47,602 nt of DNA, from positions 1-47,602 of IMG/VR virus record IMGVR_UViG_3300025141_000170, one strand, 5' to 3'. The position numbers and the translations under genes are program-made. The notes under the pieces are model-generated. The model had not been told where the DNA came from and made no database searches. It was given only the letters and a program-made list of their open reading frames with translations. The stretch is from a virus. How positions within the stretch are numbered: the stretch's first letter is position 1; every line of letters starts with the position of its first letter. Positions 28,065 to 36,009 of this stretch are shown in pieces.

Positions 28065-29655
28065 CAAGAAAAAACAAGTTAAGGAAATTATAAAGTGCGG
28101 AAAAGAGCCGTTATATTTCATTAACAAGTATGTTAAAATCCAACATCCTGAAAGAGGTACTATACCCTTTGACACCTACAAGTTTCAGGACGATTGTGTT
28201 GAAAATTTTATTGATAATCGATTCAATATTATTGTAAAGTCTAGGCAGCTCGGCCTTTCGACACTTGTTGCTGCTTATGCTGTTTGGTTGGCTGTTTTTT
28301 ATAAGGACAAAAACGTTCTTGTAATTGCAACGAAACTTGCTGTTGCTATGAATTTTATAAAAAAGGTTAAGGTTGCATTGAGAAGCATGCCTCCCTGGCT
28401 TATGATTCCAGAAATAATTGGAAATAATAAACAAAGCGTTGAATTTAGTAATGGTTCGACAATAAAGGCAATACCAACATCTGACGATGCCGGCCGCTCC
28501 GAAGCTCTTTCGCTGTTAATTATTGATGAAGCTGCCTTTGTCCGCAATTTTGATGAACTCTGGATGGGCTTGTACCCCACTTTGTCCACTGGGGGTAGGG
28601 CAATTGTACTGTCGACACCAAATGGTGTTGGTGGGCAATATTATGACCTTTATATGAAGGCAGAAGCTGGTGAAAATGATTTCCATCCAGTTAAGCTTCC
28701 GTGGAGCGTCCATCCTGAGCGAGATGACCATTGGTTTGACACTGAAGCTAAAAACATGAATGAAAAGCAGATTGCTCAAGAGTTAATGTGCGATTTTGCT
28801 GCAGCGGGCGACACGTTTCTTTCTCCGGCTGAAATTGATTATGTTAGAAATTGTATCCGCTCACCAATTGAGAAGTGGGGACCCGAGAATGCCGTTTGGG
28901 TTTGGAAATATCCTCTATCTGAAAAGAAATATCTCGTCAGTGCTGACGTTGCCCGCGGTGACGGTGCTGATTACTCGACATTTATAGTTTTTGATATTCA
29001 GAATAGCGAAGTCGTTGCAGATTTTAAGTCAAAGATTCCACCTGATGAATTTGCCACTGTGCTGGCCGAGGTCGGCCGTAGATATAATGATGCAATCCTT
29101 GCACCGGAGAGTAACACATATGGATATGCCGTTTTGATGAAACTTCAAGAACTAAAATACCCATCTATTTATTTTGCAAAAGAAAAGGATAAATTTGCTG
29201 TTTTATACGGGAACGGGAATATCGGAAAGGCTGGTTTTTCAACACAAGGAACATCCAGGCCAAAAATTTTAACAAAACTTGAAGAGGTTATTAGGAACAA
29301 ACACCTGATGATTTATTCTTCAAGAATTTATGAAGAATTAAAAACATTTATATGGAAAGGATCAAAGCCTCAGGCGATGCGTGGAAAAAATGATGACCTG
29401 GTTATGGCTCTAGCAATTGGGTGTTGGTTGTTTGACACATCTTCCGAATATTCAAAACAGGCTATCGATTTAAACAGTGCAATGTTAGCAGCAATGTCAG
29501 TTAACAAGAACAAGGTTGATGGTTTAATGGATCCAAATTTAAAGACAATGCAGAGATTAAACCCGTATAAACCTGTGCTTATTTCAGGTGACCAACCTTC
29601 TGAAGAAAATAAAGAGAGCAACAGGATAACCGATTTTTCGTGGTTACTTAAGTAG
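28051..29655 (+). CDS. Terminase large subunit (packaging ATPase and nuclease), T4 gp17-like
   Basis: A 534-aa protein that pumps DNA into the prohead and cuts it to length. I chose ATG 28051 because GAG lies upstream; an in-frame TTG at 28030 would add 7 residues. The ATPase half has the P-loop K63-S-R-Q-L-G-L-S-T71, Walker B LLIIDE (D159/E160) and STPNG (188-192). The nuclease half has D299 (SADVARGDG), E353 (APESNTYG) and a late DDLVMALA. T4 gp17 is 610 aa, so this one is shorter at the ends. The P-loop lacks the usual GK(S/T) lysine; the Lys at its start (K63) may replace it, as described for lambda gpA. Confidence 0.92.
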   Translation: MAVNNKKKQVKEIIKCGKEPLYFINKYVKIQHPERGTIPFDTYKFQDDCVENFIDNRFNIIVKSRQLGLSTLVAAYAVWLAVFYKDKNVLVIATKLAVAMNFIKKVKVALRSMPPWLMIPEIIGNNKQSVEFSNGSTIKAIPTSDDAGRSEALSLLIIDEAAFVRNFDELWMGLYPTLSTGGRAIVLSTPNGVGGQYYDLYMKAEAGENDFHPVKLPWSVHPERDDHWFDTEAKNMNEKQIAQELMCDFAAAGDTFLSPAEIDYVRNCIRSPIEKWGPENAVWVWKYPLSEKKYLVSADVARGDGADYSTFIVFDIQNSEVVADFKSKIPPDEFATVLAEVGRRYNDAILAPESNTYGYAVLMKLQELKYPSIYFAKEKDKFAVLYGNGNIGKAGFSTQGTSRPKILTKLEEVIRNKHLMIYSSRIYEELKTFIWKGSKPQAMRGKNDDLVMALAIGCWLFDTSSEYSKQAIDLNSAMLAAMSVNKNKVDGLMDPNLKTMQRLNPYKPVLISGDQPSEENKESNRITDFSWLLK

Positions 29656-29687
29656 ATAATTAGTTATAATTAATCGTGGTGTAAGAT

Positions 29688-31631
29688 ATGGCAGAACAAA
29701 ACAGTAATTTATTTTCAAGGCTGACTAGCTTATTTAGGGACGGCCCGTCAATAAAGCGAAGGGTCCGCGCTTTTGACTCAAAATCAGGCGCATCTTCGTC
29801 ATTGCAACAATTCCGACGCGCTCATTCTGATGTTTATTCAAGTACAATGAGCGCTTATGGCGCTTTTGATAGGATGTCCAGATATTCTGATTTTTCAGAG
29901 ATGGAATCAACTCCAGAAATTGCTTCTGCACTTGACATATATGCAGAAGAAACTGTTTCTGCTGATGATAAAGGAAATGTGCTACACGTTTATTCCGAAA
30001 ATAGAAAAATAAGAGAGTTGCTCCATACATTGTTTTATGATACACTTAATGTTGATTTTAATTTACCTATGTGGGTTAGAAATCTTGTTAAGTATGGAGA
30101 TTTCTTTCTTTTTAATGATGTTTCTCCAGAATTTGGAATTATAGCAGTCTACCCTATTCCAATTTCAGAAATTGAGCGAGAAGAAGGCTTTGATCCAAAT
30201 GATCCAGCAGCCGTCAGGTTCAGGTGGATGACACAAGGAAATCAAGTTTTAGAAAATTGGCAAATTTCTCATTTTCGGCTGCTTGGAAATGATGCCTTTC
30301 TGCCATATGGTTCAAGTGTCCTTGAATCCGCTCGACGAATTTGGAGGCAGTTAATATTAATTGAAGATGCAATGTTGGTTTATAGGGTGATTCGGTCACC
30401 CGAGAGACGTGTTTTTTATATTGATGTTGGTAATGTTCCACCGGAAGATGTTGCTACATACCTCGAGCAGGCAAAAAACTCTTTAAAGAGAGAACCGGTA
30501 ATTAATAAGTCTGATGGCAGAGTTGATTTGAGATTTAATCCCATGAGCGTCGATGAAGATTATTTTATTCCAGTTCGTGGCGGTGATTCAGGAACTAAAA
30601 TTGATACTCTTGCAGGCGGACAAAACACGACAGCAATCGAAGATGTTGAATACATTCAGAAGAAGTTATTTGCTGCGTTGAAAATTCCGAAAGCTTATCT
30701 TGGTTATGACGAATCAATCGGTTCAAAAGCAACATTAGCACAGGAAGATATTAGATTCTCCCGCGCTATTTCCAGAATTCAGAGAACAGTTATAGCTGAA
30801 CTAAATAAAGTTGCAATGATCCACCTGTATTCTCACGGTTTTTCAGGTGAAACACTAATAGATTTTGAATTAAAACTGTCAAACCCTTCATCAATTGCAC
30901 AACAACAAAAGCTGGAATTAATTAGTACTAAATTTGATATCGCAGGGAAGGTTCCGGAGGGTCTTGTTGATAGGCGTTGGGTACAGAAAAATGTAATGCA
31001 GCTCACAGATGAAGAAATTGATTTTATTGCTGAGGGAAGAATTGAAGATAAGCTGCTCGATGCAGATGTTGAAGCAGCAGCAACTGCCGAAGAGGGTGGT
31101 GATGCCGGCGGAGGAGACGATTTCGCGGCCGATGAGGGCGGTGACGAAGGAGGCCTCTTCTCAGCAGATATACCGGGTGGAAAGCTTTTAATTGGTGACG
31201 AAAATATTATTGATGAAGATGAGGATGAAATAAAAGATTTATCTATCGATGATGATGATGCCCCAATAAAGGTCGATCGACAGATAAGGAATGCATTTGG
31301 TGAGCCAATTAAGAGAAGAAAAAATCGACTTGGTCCAGGCTATTTACAAATGCCGGATTTAGCAAGTATCGCCGGCATAGGAAGCACAACTAGGTCTAGA
31401 GATACTAGCAATAGGCCATTTGAAGCCAACATTAACGATTTTGCAGATTTGTTGAATGACGATATTGGCTTTTCAGTGAAACCAAGAATGAATCCAAATA
31501 TTACCAAAGCGTTATCTAGTCTCGACAGCGTAATAAATAATAAGGTAAGAGTATTAAAAGAAGACAATGATAAAGAATCAAAAGTCCGAAACAAAACAAC
31601 AGAAGAGGAAGATCAAAGTGGCACGCCATAA
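29688..31631 (+). CDS. Portal protein, T4 gp20-like
   Basis: A 647-aa protein forming the dodecameric ring at the head vertex. It has typical gp20 features: a helical N-terminal segment (MSRYSDFSEMESTPEIASAL), the wing and stem with GSSVLESARRIWRQLI, then EDVEYIQKKLFAALKIPKAY (stem/tunnel region) and IQRTVIAELNKVAMIHLYSHG. It is longer than T4 gp20 (524 aa); the extra length is at the C-terminus, with a very acidic Gly/Ala/Asp-rich tract (about residues 455-535), a basic patch and a charged tail. Its end overlaps the next start by 14 bases. It lies directly after the terminase with which it should form the motor. Confidence 0.9.
   Translation: MAEQNSNLFSRLTSLFRDGPSIKRRVRAFDSKSGASSSLQQFRRAHSDVYSSTMSAYGAFDRMSRYSDFSEMESTPEIASALDIYAEETVSADDKGNVLHVYSENRKIRELLHTLFYDTLNVDFNLPMWVRNLVKYGDFFLFNDVSPEFGIIAVYPIPISEIEREEGFDPNDPAAVRFRWMTQGNQVLENWQISHFRLLGNDAFLPYGSSVLESARRIWRQLILIEDAMLVYRVIRSPERRVFYIDVGNVPPEDVATYLEQAKNSLKREPVINKSDGRVDLRFNPMSVDEDYFIPVRGGDSGTKIDTLAGGQNTTAIEDVEYIQKKLFAALKIPKAYLGYDESIGSKATLAQEDIRFSRAISRIQRTVIAELNKVAMIHLYSHGFSGETLIDFELKLSNPSSIAQQQKLELISTKFDIAGKVPEGLVDRRWVQKNVMQLTDEEIDFIAEGRIEDKLLDADVEAAATAEEGGDAGGGDDFAADEGGDEGGLFSADIPGGKLLIGDENIIDEDEDEIKDLSIDDDDAPIKVDRQIRNAFGEPIKRRKNRLGPGYLQMPDLASIAGIGSTTRSRDTSNRPFEANINDFADLLNDDIGFSVKPRMNPNITKALSSLDSVINNKVRVLKEDNDKESKVRNKTTEEEDQSGTP
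31604..31610 (+). promoter_or_regulatory. Ribosome-binding site deciding a GTG start
   Basis: AGAGGAA lies 7 bases before GTG 31618. The longer frame starting at ATG 31567 has no comparable site and would overlap the portal gene by 65 bases, so the GTG is preferred. Confidence 0.6.
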
Positions 31632-32442
31632 TAAGAAGAGGAATGTCGGTCTAATTTATGAGCTATTAATACAGCGGTTAAGCAAAGCTGTTGTTGAAGG
31701 CGATAAAAAAAATATTACCGTCATAGAGGGAATAATACATTCTAGGTTTAAAAAAGGAACAGAGTTATATAAAGAATTCAGATTGTTTAATGCCCTTGTT
31801 ACAACAAATACTGTTTCTGAACAGCTCGCGTATAGAATATTGAATGAGGCAAAAATAGCTTCTGTAGATCATGATAAGAAAAAGCTGGATAAAGAAAAGT
31901 CTTTGTTAATAAAGGATGTTAATCATAAGATAAATGAAACAACTTTTTATGATAAAAAAGTAGAAAACTATACAGTGTATGCATCTGCACAGCAGTTATT
32001 TAATTTGTGGAGAGATAAAGAAGCAAATATTGTTGAAGTTGCAAAACATGAAGCAACGGTTCACACATGGCTTATTAGAGAAGATGATCGAAAAGAATTG
32101 CTGGAGCACAAAACACCAGATGTTAACGATCTAACGCTACAAGTGATGAAAGATAAGTTTGAGGCAAAATATGGTGCATCATTGAATCCATACCAACAAA
32201 ATCTTTTACGCTTTTATTGTGAAGGAAATAAAACGAAATTAAACCAGCTTATCACAGAATTGTCTACCAGCATTTCAAGACAAATTGATAGATATGCCAA
32301 GAAAAGTGGCGATAAATTTTTAGTTGAAAAGGTCATAAGCACAAAAAACATAATCAGCTCACATGACACTTCTTGTGATATTGATGGTGTGTCAAGGGCA
32401 ATGATGATAGCCCAATTATCAGAAGAATTAAGAGAGTTATAA
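31618..32442 (+). CDS. Conserved head-region protein of unknown function
   Basis: A 274-aa protein from the GTG start, beginning VARHNKKRNVGLIYELLI, then KKGTELYKEFRLFNALV. This start and its spacing to the portal stop are what I recall for a conserved family between portal and prohead protease in T4-like marine phages. It is basic and mostly helical, with no enzyme motif. T4 has short core proteins (gp67, gp68) at the equivalent place; a core or assembly role is possible, but the similarity is not visible. It is followed 1 base later by the protease gene. Confidence 0.65.
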   Translation: MARHNKKRNVGLIYELLIQRLSKAVVEGDKKNITVIEGIIHSRFKKGTELYKEFRLFNALVTTNTVSEQLAYRILNEAKIASVDHDKKKLDKEKSLLIKDVNHKINETTFYDKKVENYTVYASAQQLFNLWRDKEANIVEVAKHEATVHTWLIREDDRKELLEHKTPDVNDLTLQVMKDKFEAKYGASLNPYQQNLLRFYCEGNKTKLNQLITELSTSISRQIDRYAKKSGDKFLVEKVISTKNIISSHDTSCDIDGVSRAMMIAQLSEELREL

Positions 32443-32443
32443 G

Positions 32444-33055
32444 ATGTCAAAAGTTAATTTACTAACAAGCTGGGCTCCGTTTGATTACTCCGTTGAGTCA
32501 ATTAAAGAATCAAGAGCATTAAACGATGGAAAAATTATAATGAAAGGGGTTCTGCAGAAAGCAGATACACTAAATCAAAATGGAAGGGTTTATCCTAAGG
32601 TAATTTTAGAGCGTGAAATAAGAAATTATCAAAAATTTATCCGTGAAAATAGGGCTCTTGGAGAGTGTGATCATCCAGATTCATCAGTTGTTGAATTAAA
32701 AAATGCATCCCACATCATAAGGGAAGCCCATATGGATGAAGACATTGTCTATGGTACTGTAGAGCTTTTGGATACTCCTGCTGGAAAAATTTTGCAATCG
32801 CTTGTTGAATCCGGTGTTACTTTAGGAATCAGCTCCCGTGGTGTAGGTTCAACAACATCACAAGGTTCACATCAGGTGGTTCAAGATGATTTTCAGCTTA
32901 TCTGCTGGGATTTTGTAAGTGAACCGTCAACTCCTGGAGCGTTTATGATGCGCGAGGGTGTCGAGATTTCTCGTTCAGATTTAAAAAAGGTGTTTAACGC
33001 ATCAGACCGTATAGATAGAATATGCAATGATATACTAGATTGGGAGAACTCATGA
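32444..33055 (+). CDS. Prohead core protease, T4 gp21-like
   Basis: A 203-aa serine protease that should mature the prohead by removing scaffold and trimming the capsid protein. H77 in ECDHPD and the GISSRG motif (S130/S131) match the catalytic His and Ser regions of the gp21/U9/S77 family. The segment NQNGRVYPKVIL (residues 44-55) is also typical. Length matches T4 gp21 (212 aa). The start follows the previous stop by 1 base, and the next gene starts inside its stop (ATGA). Confidence 0.88.
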   Translation: MSKVNLLTSWAPFDYSVESIKESRALNDGKIIMKGVLQKADTLNQNGRVYPKVILEREIRNYQKFIRENRALGECDHPDSSVVELKNASHIIREAHMDEDIVYGTVELLDTPAGKILQSLVESGVTLGISSRGVGSTTSQGSHQVVQDDFQLICWDFVSEPSTPGAFMMREGVEISRSDLKKVFNASDRIDRICNDILDWENS

Positions 33056-33408
33056 GTCTTAAGAATGTAAAACCAGGGCTTCACGACATTGGTCAATATG
33101 AAATATCTGGTGTTCCCTATCTTGCCACAGTGGGCGCCTCTTCATCGATGACAATTACTTTAAAGTATGTTGCTAGTGAAGTAACTGTTACTGCATCCGG
33201 TGGTACACTAACCATAAATTTTGGCCAATCAAACTCAGCCAACGTTACGGTACCGGACGGTGGGGTAATGACAGTTAGAGGAAAAATAAGAACGATTACT
33301 GTTGCGACTGGCGCTGGATGCATCGGAAGTGTAGTAGCATCATTGACTGGAATTAAGTCTGGCAATTTACCAGTTTATGATCAGAATGATTATGGTGGAA
33401 CTGCATAG
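33052..33408 (+). CDS. Small beta-rich putative head protein
   Basis: A 118-aa protein with start ATG 33052, inside the protease stop codon (ATGA), preceded by GGGAGA. A TTG 12 bases upstream is unlikely to be the start. After the N-terminal SLKNVKPGLHDIGQYE the rest alternates hydrophobic and small polar residues (SSSMTITLKYVASEVTVTAS, TLTINFGQSNSANVTVP, TVRGKIRTITVATGAG), i.e. a beta sandwich without enzyme residues. Location between protease and capsid genes and its fold type would fit a capsid decoration or head-completion protein, which is inference. Confidence 0.55.
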   Translation: MSLKNVKPGLHDIGQYEISGVPYLATVGASSSMTITLKYVASEVTVTASGGTLTINFGQSNSANVTVPDGGVMTVRGKIRTITVATGAGCIGSVVASLTGIKSGNLPVYDQNDYGGTA

Positions 33409-33420
33409 GGGGTAATGGAC

Positions 33421-33885
33421 ATGGCTAAGATATCTAGAGAATTATTAAAAGGCATTGTGAAAGAATGTCTTGTTGAAATTTTATCCGAGGGTCTTTCGAC
33501 AAAGACCTCAAGTTCAGGTGCAAGTTTGAATGAGGTAACGCATAAAAAACCGCGACGGTCAAAAAAGCAAGAACCGGTAAGGAGAAAAGCTGCTGATTTA
33601 GTTAGCTTTGGGGAAACAAAAAACAAACAATCAGATGCACTCAACCAGCGAATAACAGCTGCAGCTGGAGGGAATAGCATAATGGAAAGTATTTTGAGGG
33701 ATACTGCAAAAAATACACTTCCGACAATGTTGGCAGCTGACAACAGAAAAGATCGCGGAATGGCAGAACGCTTATCCCGCGGGGATCAGGCCACCCGGGC
33801 AATGGCAGATGCTGATCCTATGAGCGTTTTCGAAGGTGCGTCTAATTGGGCGGCACTTGCTTTTGCAGAAAAACAAAAGAATTAA
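33421..33885 (+). CDS. Basic hypothetical protein in the head module
   Basis: A 154-aa protein. Two adjacent ATGs (33415 and 33421) are possible; 33421 is better spaced from AGGGGG. The N-terminus ISRELLKGIVKECLVEIL is a short amphipathic helix, a type common at the start of proteins in this region of marine phage genomes. A Lys/Arg-rich segment follows (HKKPRRSKKQEPVRRKA), then a variable region. It is probably mostly disordered. Function unknown; a DNA- or scaffold-associated internal head protein is possible. Confidence 0.55.
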   Translation: MAKISRELLKGIVKECLVEILSEGLSTKTSSSGASLNEVTHKKPRRSKKQEPVRRKAADLVSFGETKNKQSDALNQRITAAAGGNSIMESILRDTAKNTLPTMLAADNRKDRGMAERLSRGDQATRAMADADPMSVFEGASNWAALAFAEKQKN

Positions 33886-33950
33886 TTTGTTTTGAGCAAT
33901 TTTTTAGAAAACTTGATATTTAATTTTGAGCAAGGCTCACGGAGTATATT

Positions 33951-34214
33951 ATGTCGAAAAGAATTAAAAAATTAACACCCGCAGTATTGCGGAGAATGGT
34001 TTTAAGAGAAACACTTTCTGGTGAGGAAACTCCAGTTGATAAAGTGTCCGCCGTTGAGGTTGGCGCTGATGAGCTGGGTACATCCGCAGCACTAGAAAAA
34101 GATATTGATCATGCTAAAGTTTTAAAGCTTGAAGAAACAAGGCTACGCAATAGGCTTACAAAAGTTGTAAAGGCTCGCCGCAAAATTGCATGTCGAATTC
34201 TAAAGGGTTTATAA
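33951..34214 (+). CDS. Small basic hypothetical protein
   Basis: An 87-aa protein preceded by CGGAG. The N-terminus KRIKKLTPAVLRRMVLRE and the C-terminal helix EETRLRNRLTKVVKARRKI are basic, with an acidic, flexible middle. I do not recognise a family with an assigned role. The gene lies 65 bases after its neighbour and 1 base before the next gene, so it is part of the head-protein run. Confidence 0.5.
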   Translation: MSKRIKKLTPAVLRRMVLRETLSGEETPVDKVSAVEVGADELGTSAALEKDIDHAKVLKLEETRLRNRLTKVVKARRKIACRILKGL

Positions 34215-34215
34215 G

Positions 34216-34752
34216 ATGGCAACAAAACAAGGTACAACAATTACTGGAGAATCAGCCGGTGGATTGGGAAAGAGGAATACGGCAAACATAAAAGCTGCAT
34301 ATCCATCTAGTCCCCTGTATTCTGGTGGATCAACAAATAATGATGCGCTTACCGATGATGGGACTCTTGGCGCTGATTGCGCAATGAGGGTGTGGTATCA
34401 GACTTATGTCCTTGATGGCAACACCAACAATAAAACACCTGATGGCGAAACTCGTGCAAATGATGCATTCCCAGGTGTTTCTATGGATTTTGATGACAAC
34501 GGAGCGCCGACATTGATCTCTACACAAGAGGTACCAGGTCTTGCAGGTGGTAGCGAATACATCCCAAATCTAGCTTCGCCAGGTGAAGGTAATGGATTAG
34601 ATGCGTCGGCAAAACCAGCAAATTTGGCTGCAGCTCAGCCCCAGGGTCATATGGGTGAGAATGGTACTGTTCAGACACCTTCTGCGTCCTCGGCAACACA
34701 ATCAACGTTTAGCTTGACAAACATGCCAAATCCAGGCAATGGGCCTGCATGA
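34216..34752 (+). CDS. Gly/Ser/Asn-rich protein, first of a related pair
   Basis: A 178-aa low-complexity protein with a start after AAGGG. It has no lysine-rich patches and no membrane segment. Residues about 116-130 read NLASPGEGNGLDASAKP, and the next gene has TVLSPGQGNGLDAASIP at a similar distance from its end, followed in both by a Gly-rich tail with GHM or GHG. The two are therefore probably old duplicates. A capsid accessory role is inferred from position only. The extended composition suggests a disordered or intrinsically loose virion protein. Confidence 0.55.
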   Translation: MATKQGTTITGESAGGLGKRNTANIKAAYPSSPLYSGGSTNNDALTDDGTLGADCAMRVWYQTYVLDGNTNNKTPDGETRANDAFPGVSMDFDDNGAPTLISTQEVPGLAGGSEYIPNLASPGEGNGLDASAKPANLAAAQPQGHMGENGTVQTPSASSATQSTFSLTNMPNPGNGPA

Positions 34753-34755
34753 CAA

Positions 34756-34769
34756 TAATTGTACAATTA
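34756..34769 (+). repeat. 14-base perfect palindrome in an intergenic gap
   Basis: TAATTGTACAATTA is identical to its own reverse complement and lies in the 45-base gap between two related genes. It could be an operator half of a regulated site or chance in AT-rich DNA. No T-run follows, so it is not a terminator. Confidence 0.4.
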
Positions 34770-34797
34770 GTTTGATAATTTAACTCGGGTGTAATTC

Positions 34798-35388
34798 GTG
34801 GCAGGAAGTCCTCAAACAACAACAAATCCAGATAGAACGGCTGGTCCATCAGGGGCAGTCACGGGAGGCTCGAGCGCAGCCCCGGGTTATACTACACCAC
34901 TAGCAGTTGGCAGTGCGCTCCAAGTTCACCCTGGGTTTCCAAGCCCAGATGATGTACTTCCATCTGCAGAAACATTGTGGGCCGACTATTATAGAAATGT
35001 CATGCGTGGTGACATCGATGAATTGACTGAATTTCCAACAAATCTCAACGTTAGCAGGACATATTCTGATAATAACCCCCCATTTATTGATCCCAAAACC
35101 ACTGGTGATACTAGTGCAGATCTCTTATTTGGAGGTGGAAATCCATTGGGCGGAATGTGCCCAACTGTTTTATCACCAGGTCAAGGTAATGGCCTCGATG
35201 CTGCAAGCATCCCTGGCGGTGATGGGCCGAAAACAATTCTAGGTTCAATGCTAGTAACAGGTCATGGTACCAGCCGAAACGGCTCCGCAGCAAATCCAAG
35301 CGAGGGATCTGATATACAGAAAACTGTTGGTTATAATGGTGAAATATCTCCAAGCTACAACAGCGGGAATAAAGGTTGGTCTGGATGA
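34798..35388 (+). CDS. Gly/Ser/Asn-rich protein, second of a related pair
   Basis: A 196-aa protein with a GTG start. It is low in hydrophobic clusters and shares the LSPGQGNGLDAASIP element with the preceding protein (see there). The N-terminus is Ser/Thr/Pro/Gly-rich (TNPDRTAGPSGAVTGGSSAA); residues about 50-90 contain a more ordered segment (DDVLPSAETLWADYYRNVMR). Its stop overlaps the next start (ATGA). A head-accessory role is inferred from position. Confidence 0.55.
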   Translation: MAGSPQTTTNPDRTAGPSGAVTGGSSAAPGYTTPLAVGSALQVHPGFPSPDDVLPSAETLWADYYRNVMRGDIDELTEFPTNLNVSRTYSDNNPPFIDPKTTGDTSADLLFGGGNPLGGMCPTVLSPGQGNGLDAASIPGGDGPKTILGSMLVTGHGTSRNGSAANPSEGSDIQKTVGYNGEISPSYNSGNKGWSG

Positions 35389-35957
35389 CCCAGGCAAATG
35401 CAAAGATTAATCGATACCAGCATTATGATGCAAATACTGATGCTGGCTACGGCCGTACATCCGCTAAATTTCATAAGCAGAGATCATTCAACCAATATCC
35501 AGAACCTGTTGTTAGAGATCCAGTAGCTGACGCAGCAATTGATGATGAAACATATTATGCTGTGCTTGATAAACTTTTGTCATATGTTCCAGGTGATGAA
35601 TACGCTAAAAATGGAACAGATCCATTTCATTTTGTTGATGGAGCAACGAATATCGCAGAGCTTTCAACTGCAAAGGGAATGGTTCCATTTCCAAAGATGT
35701 ATCAAAGCAAACAGGCTGTTGCTGGGGGCACGGCACAACGCCTACCGGCTGGCCCAACATTAGGGTTTCGAACTCGTGTTCGTCCAACTGGCACAAAAAA
35801 AGGATTTTCCAGTGCGCCATATCCAGAATATTATGATGATGAAGGCACTGAACCAAAGATGAATTTTACTGATATAATAGACGCTGATTTAGAAAAAGAT
35901 CACGTTGATTTGATAAAAAAAATGGTTGATTTAATCCATTTAGAACAGCAAAGGTAG
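35385..35957 (+). CDS. Hypothetical protein in the head module
   Basis: A 190-aa protein. ATG 35385 overlaps the preceding stop; a TTG at 35376 would add three residues and is less likely. The protein is rich in aromatic and charged residues, with YQHYDANTDAGYGRTSAKFH at the N-terminus and an acidic helix at the end (DADLEKDHVDLIKKMVDLIH). I do not recognise it. It comes just before the scaffold-like gene. Confidence 0.55.
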   Translation: MTQANAKINRYQHYDANTDAGYGRTSAKFHKQRSFNQYPEPVVRDPVADAAIDDETYYAVLDKLLSYVPGDEYAKNGTDPFHFVDGATNIAELSTAKGMVPFPKMYQSKQAVAGGTAQRLPAGPTLGFRTRVRPTGTKKGFSSAPYPEYYDDEGTEPKMNFTDIIDADLEKDHVDLIKKMVDLIHLEQQR

Positions 35958-35972
35958 TTAGTTAGCTCTGCG

Positions 35973-35985
35973 TGTAATAATTACA
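35973..35985 (+). repeat. TGTAAT-A-ATTACA palindrome upstream of scaffold gene
   Basis: Perfect 6-base arms around one central A, 24 bases upstream of ATG 36010. It is of the same TGTA...TACA type as the elements at 6318 and 34756. It may be an operator or promoter-associated site, or chance. Confidence 0.4.
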
Positions 35986-36009
35986 AATGATTTATTGTGA
36001 GAAAGGTAT

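Noticed and set aside
31567-31617. N-terminal extension of the protein after the portal.
   Set aside because: GTG 31618 has the better ribosome-binding site, and its start matches the family pattern VARHNKKRN as I recall it.
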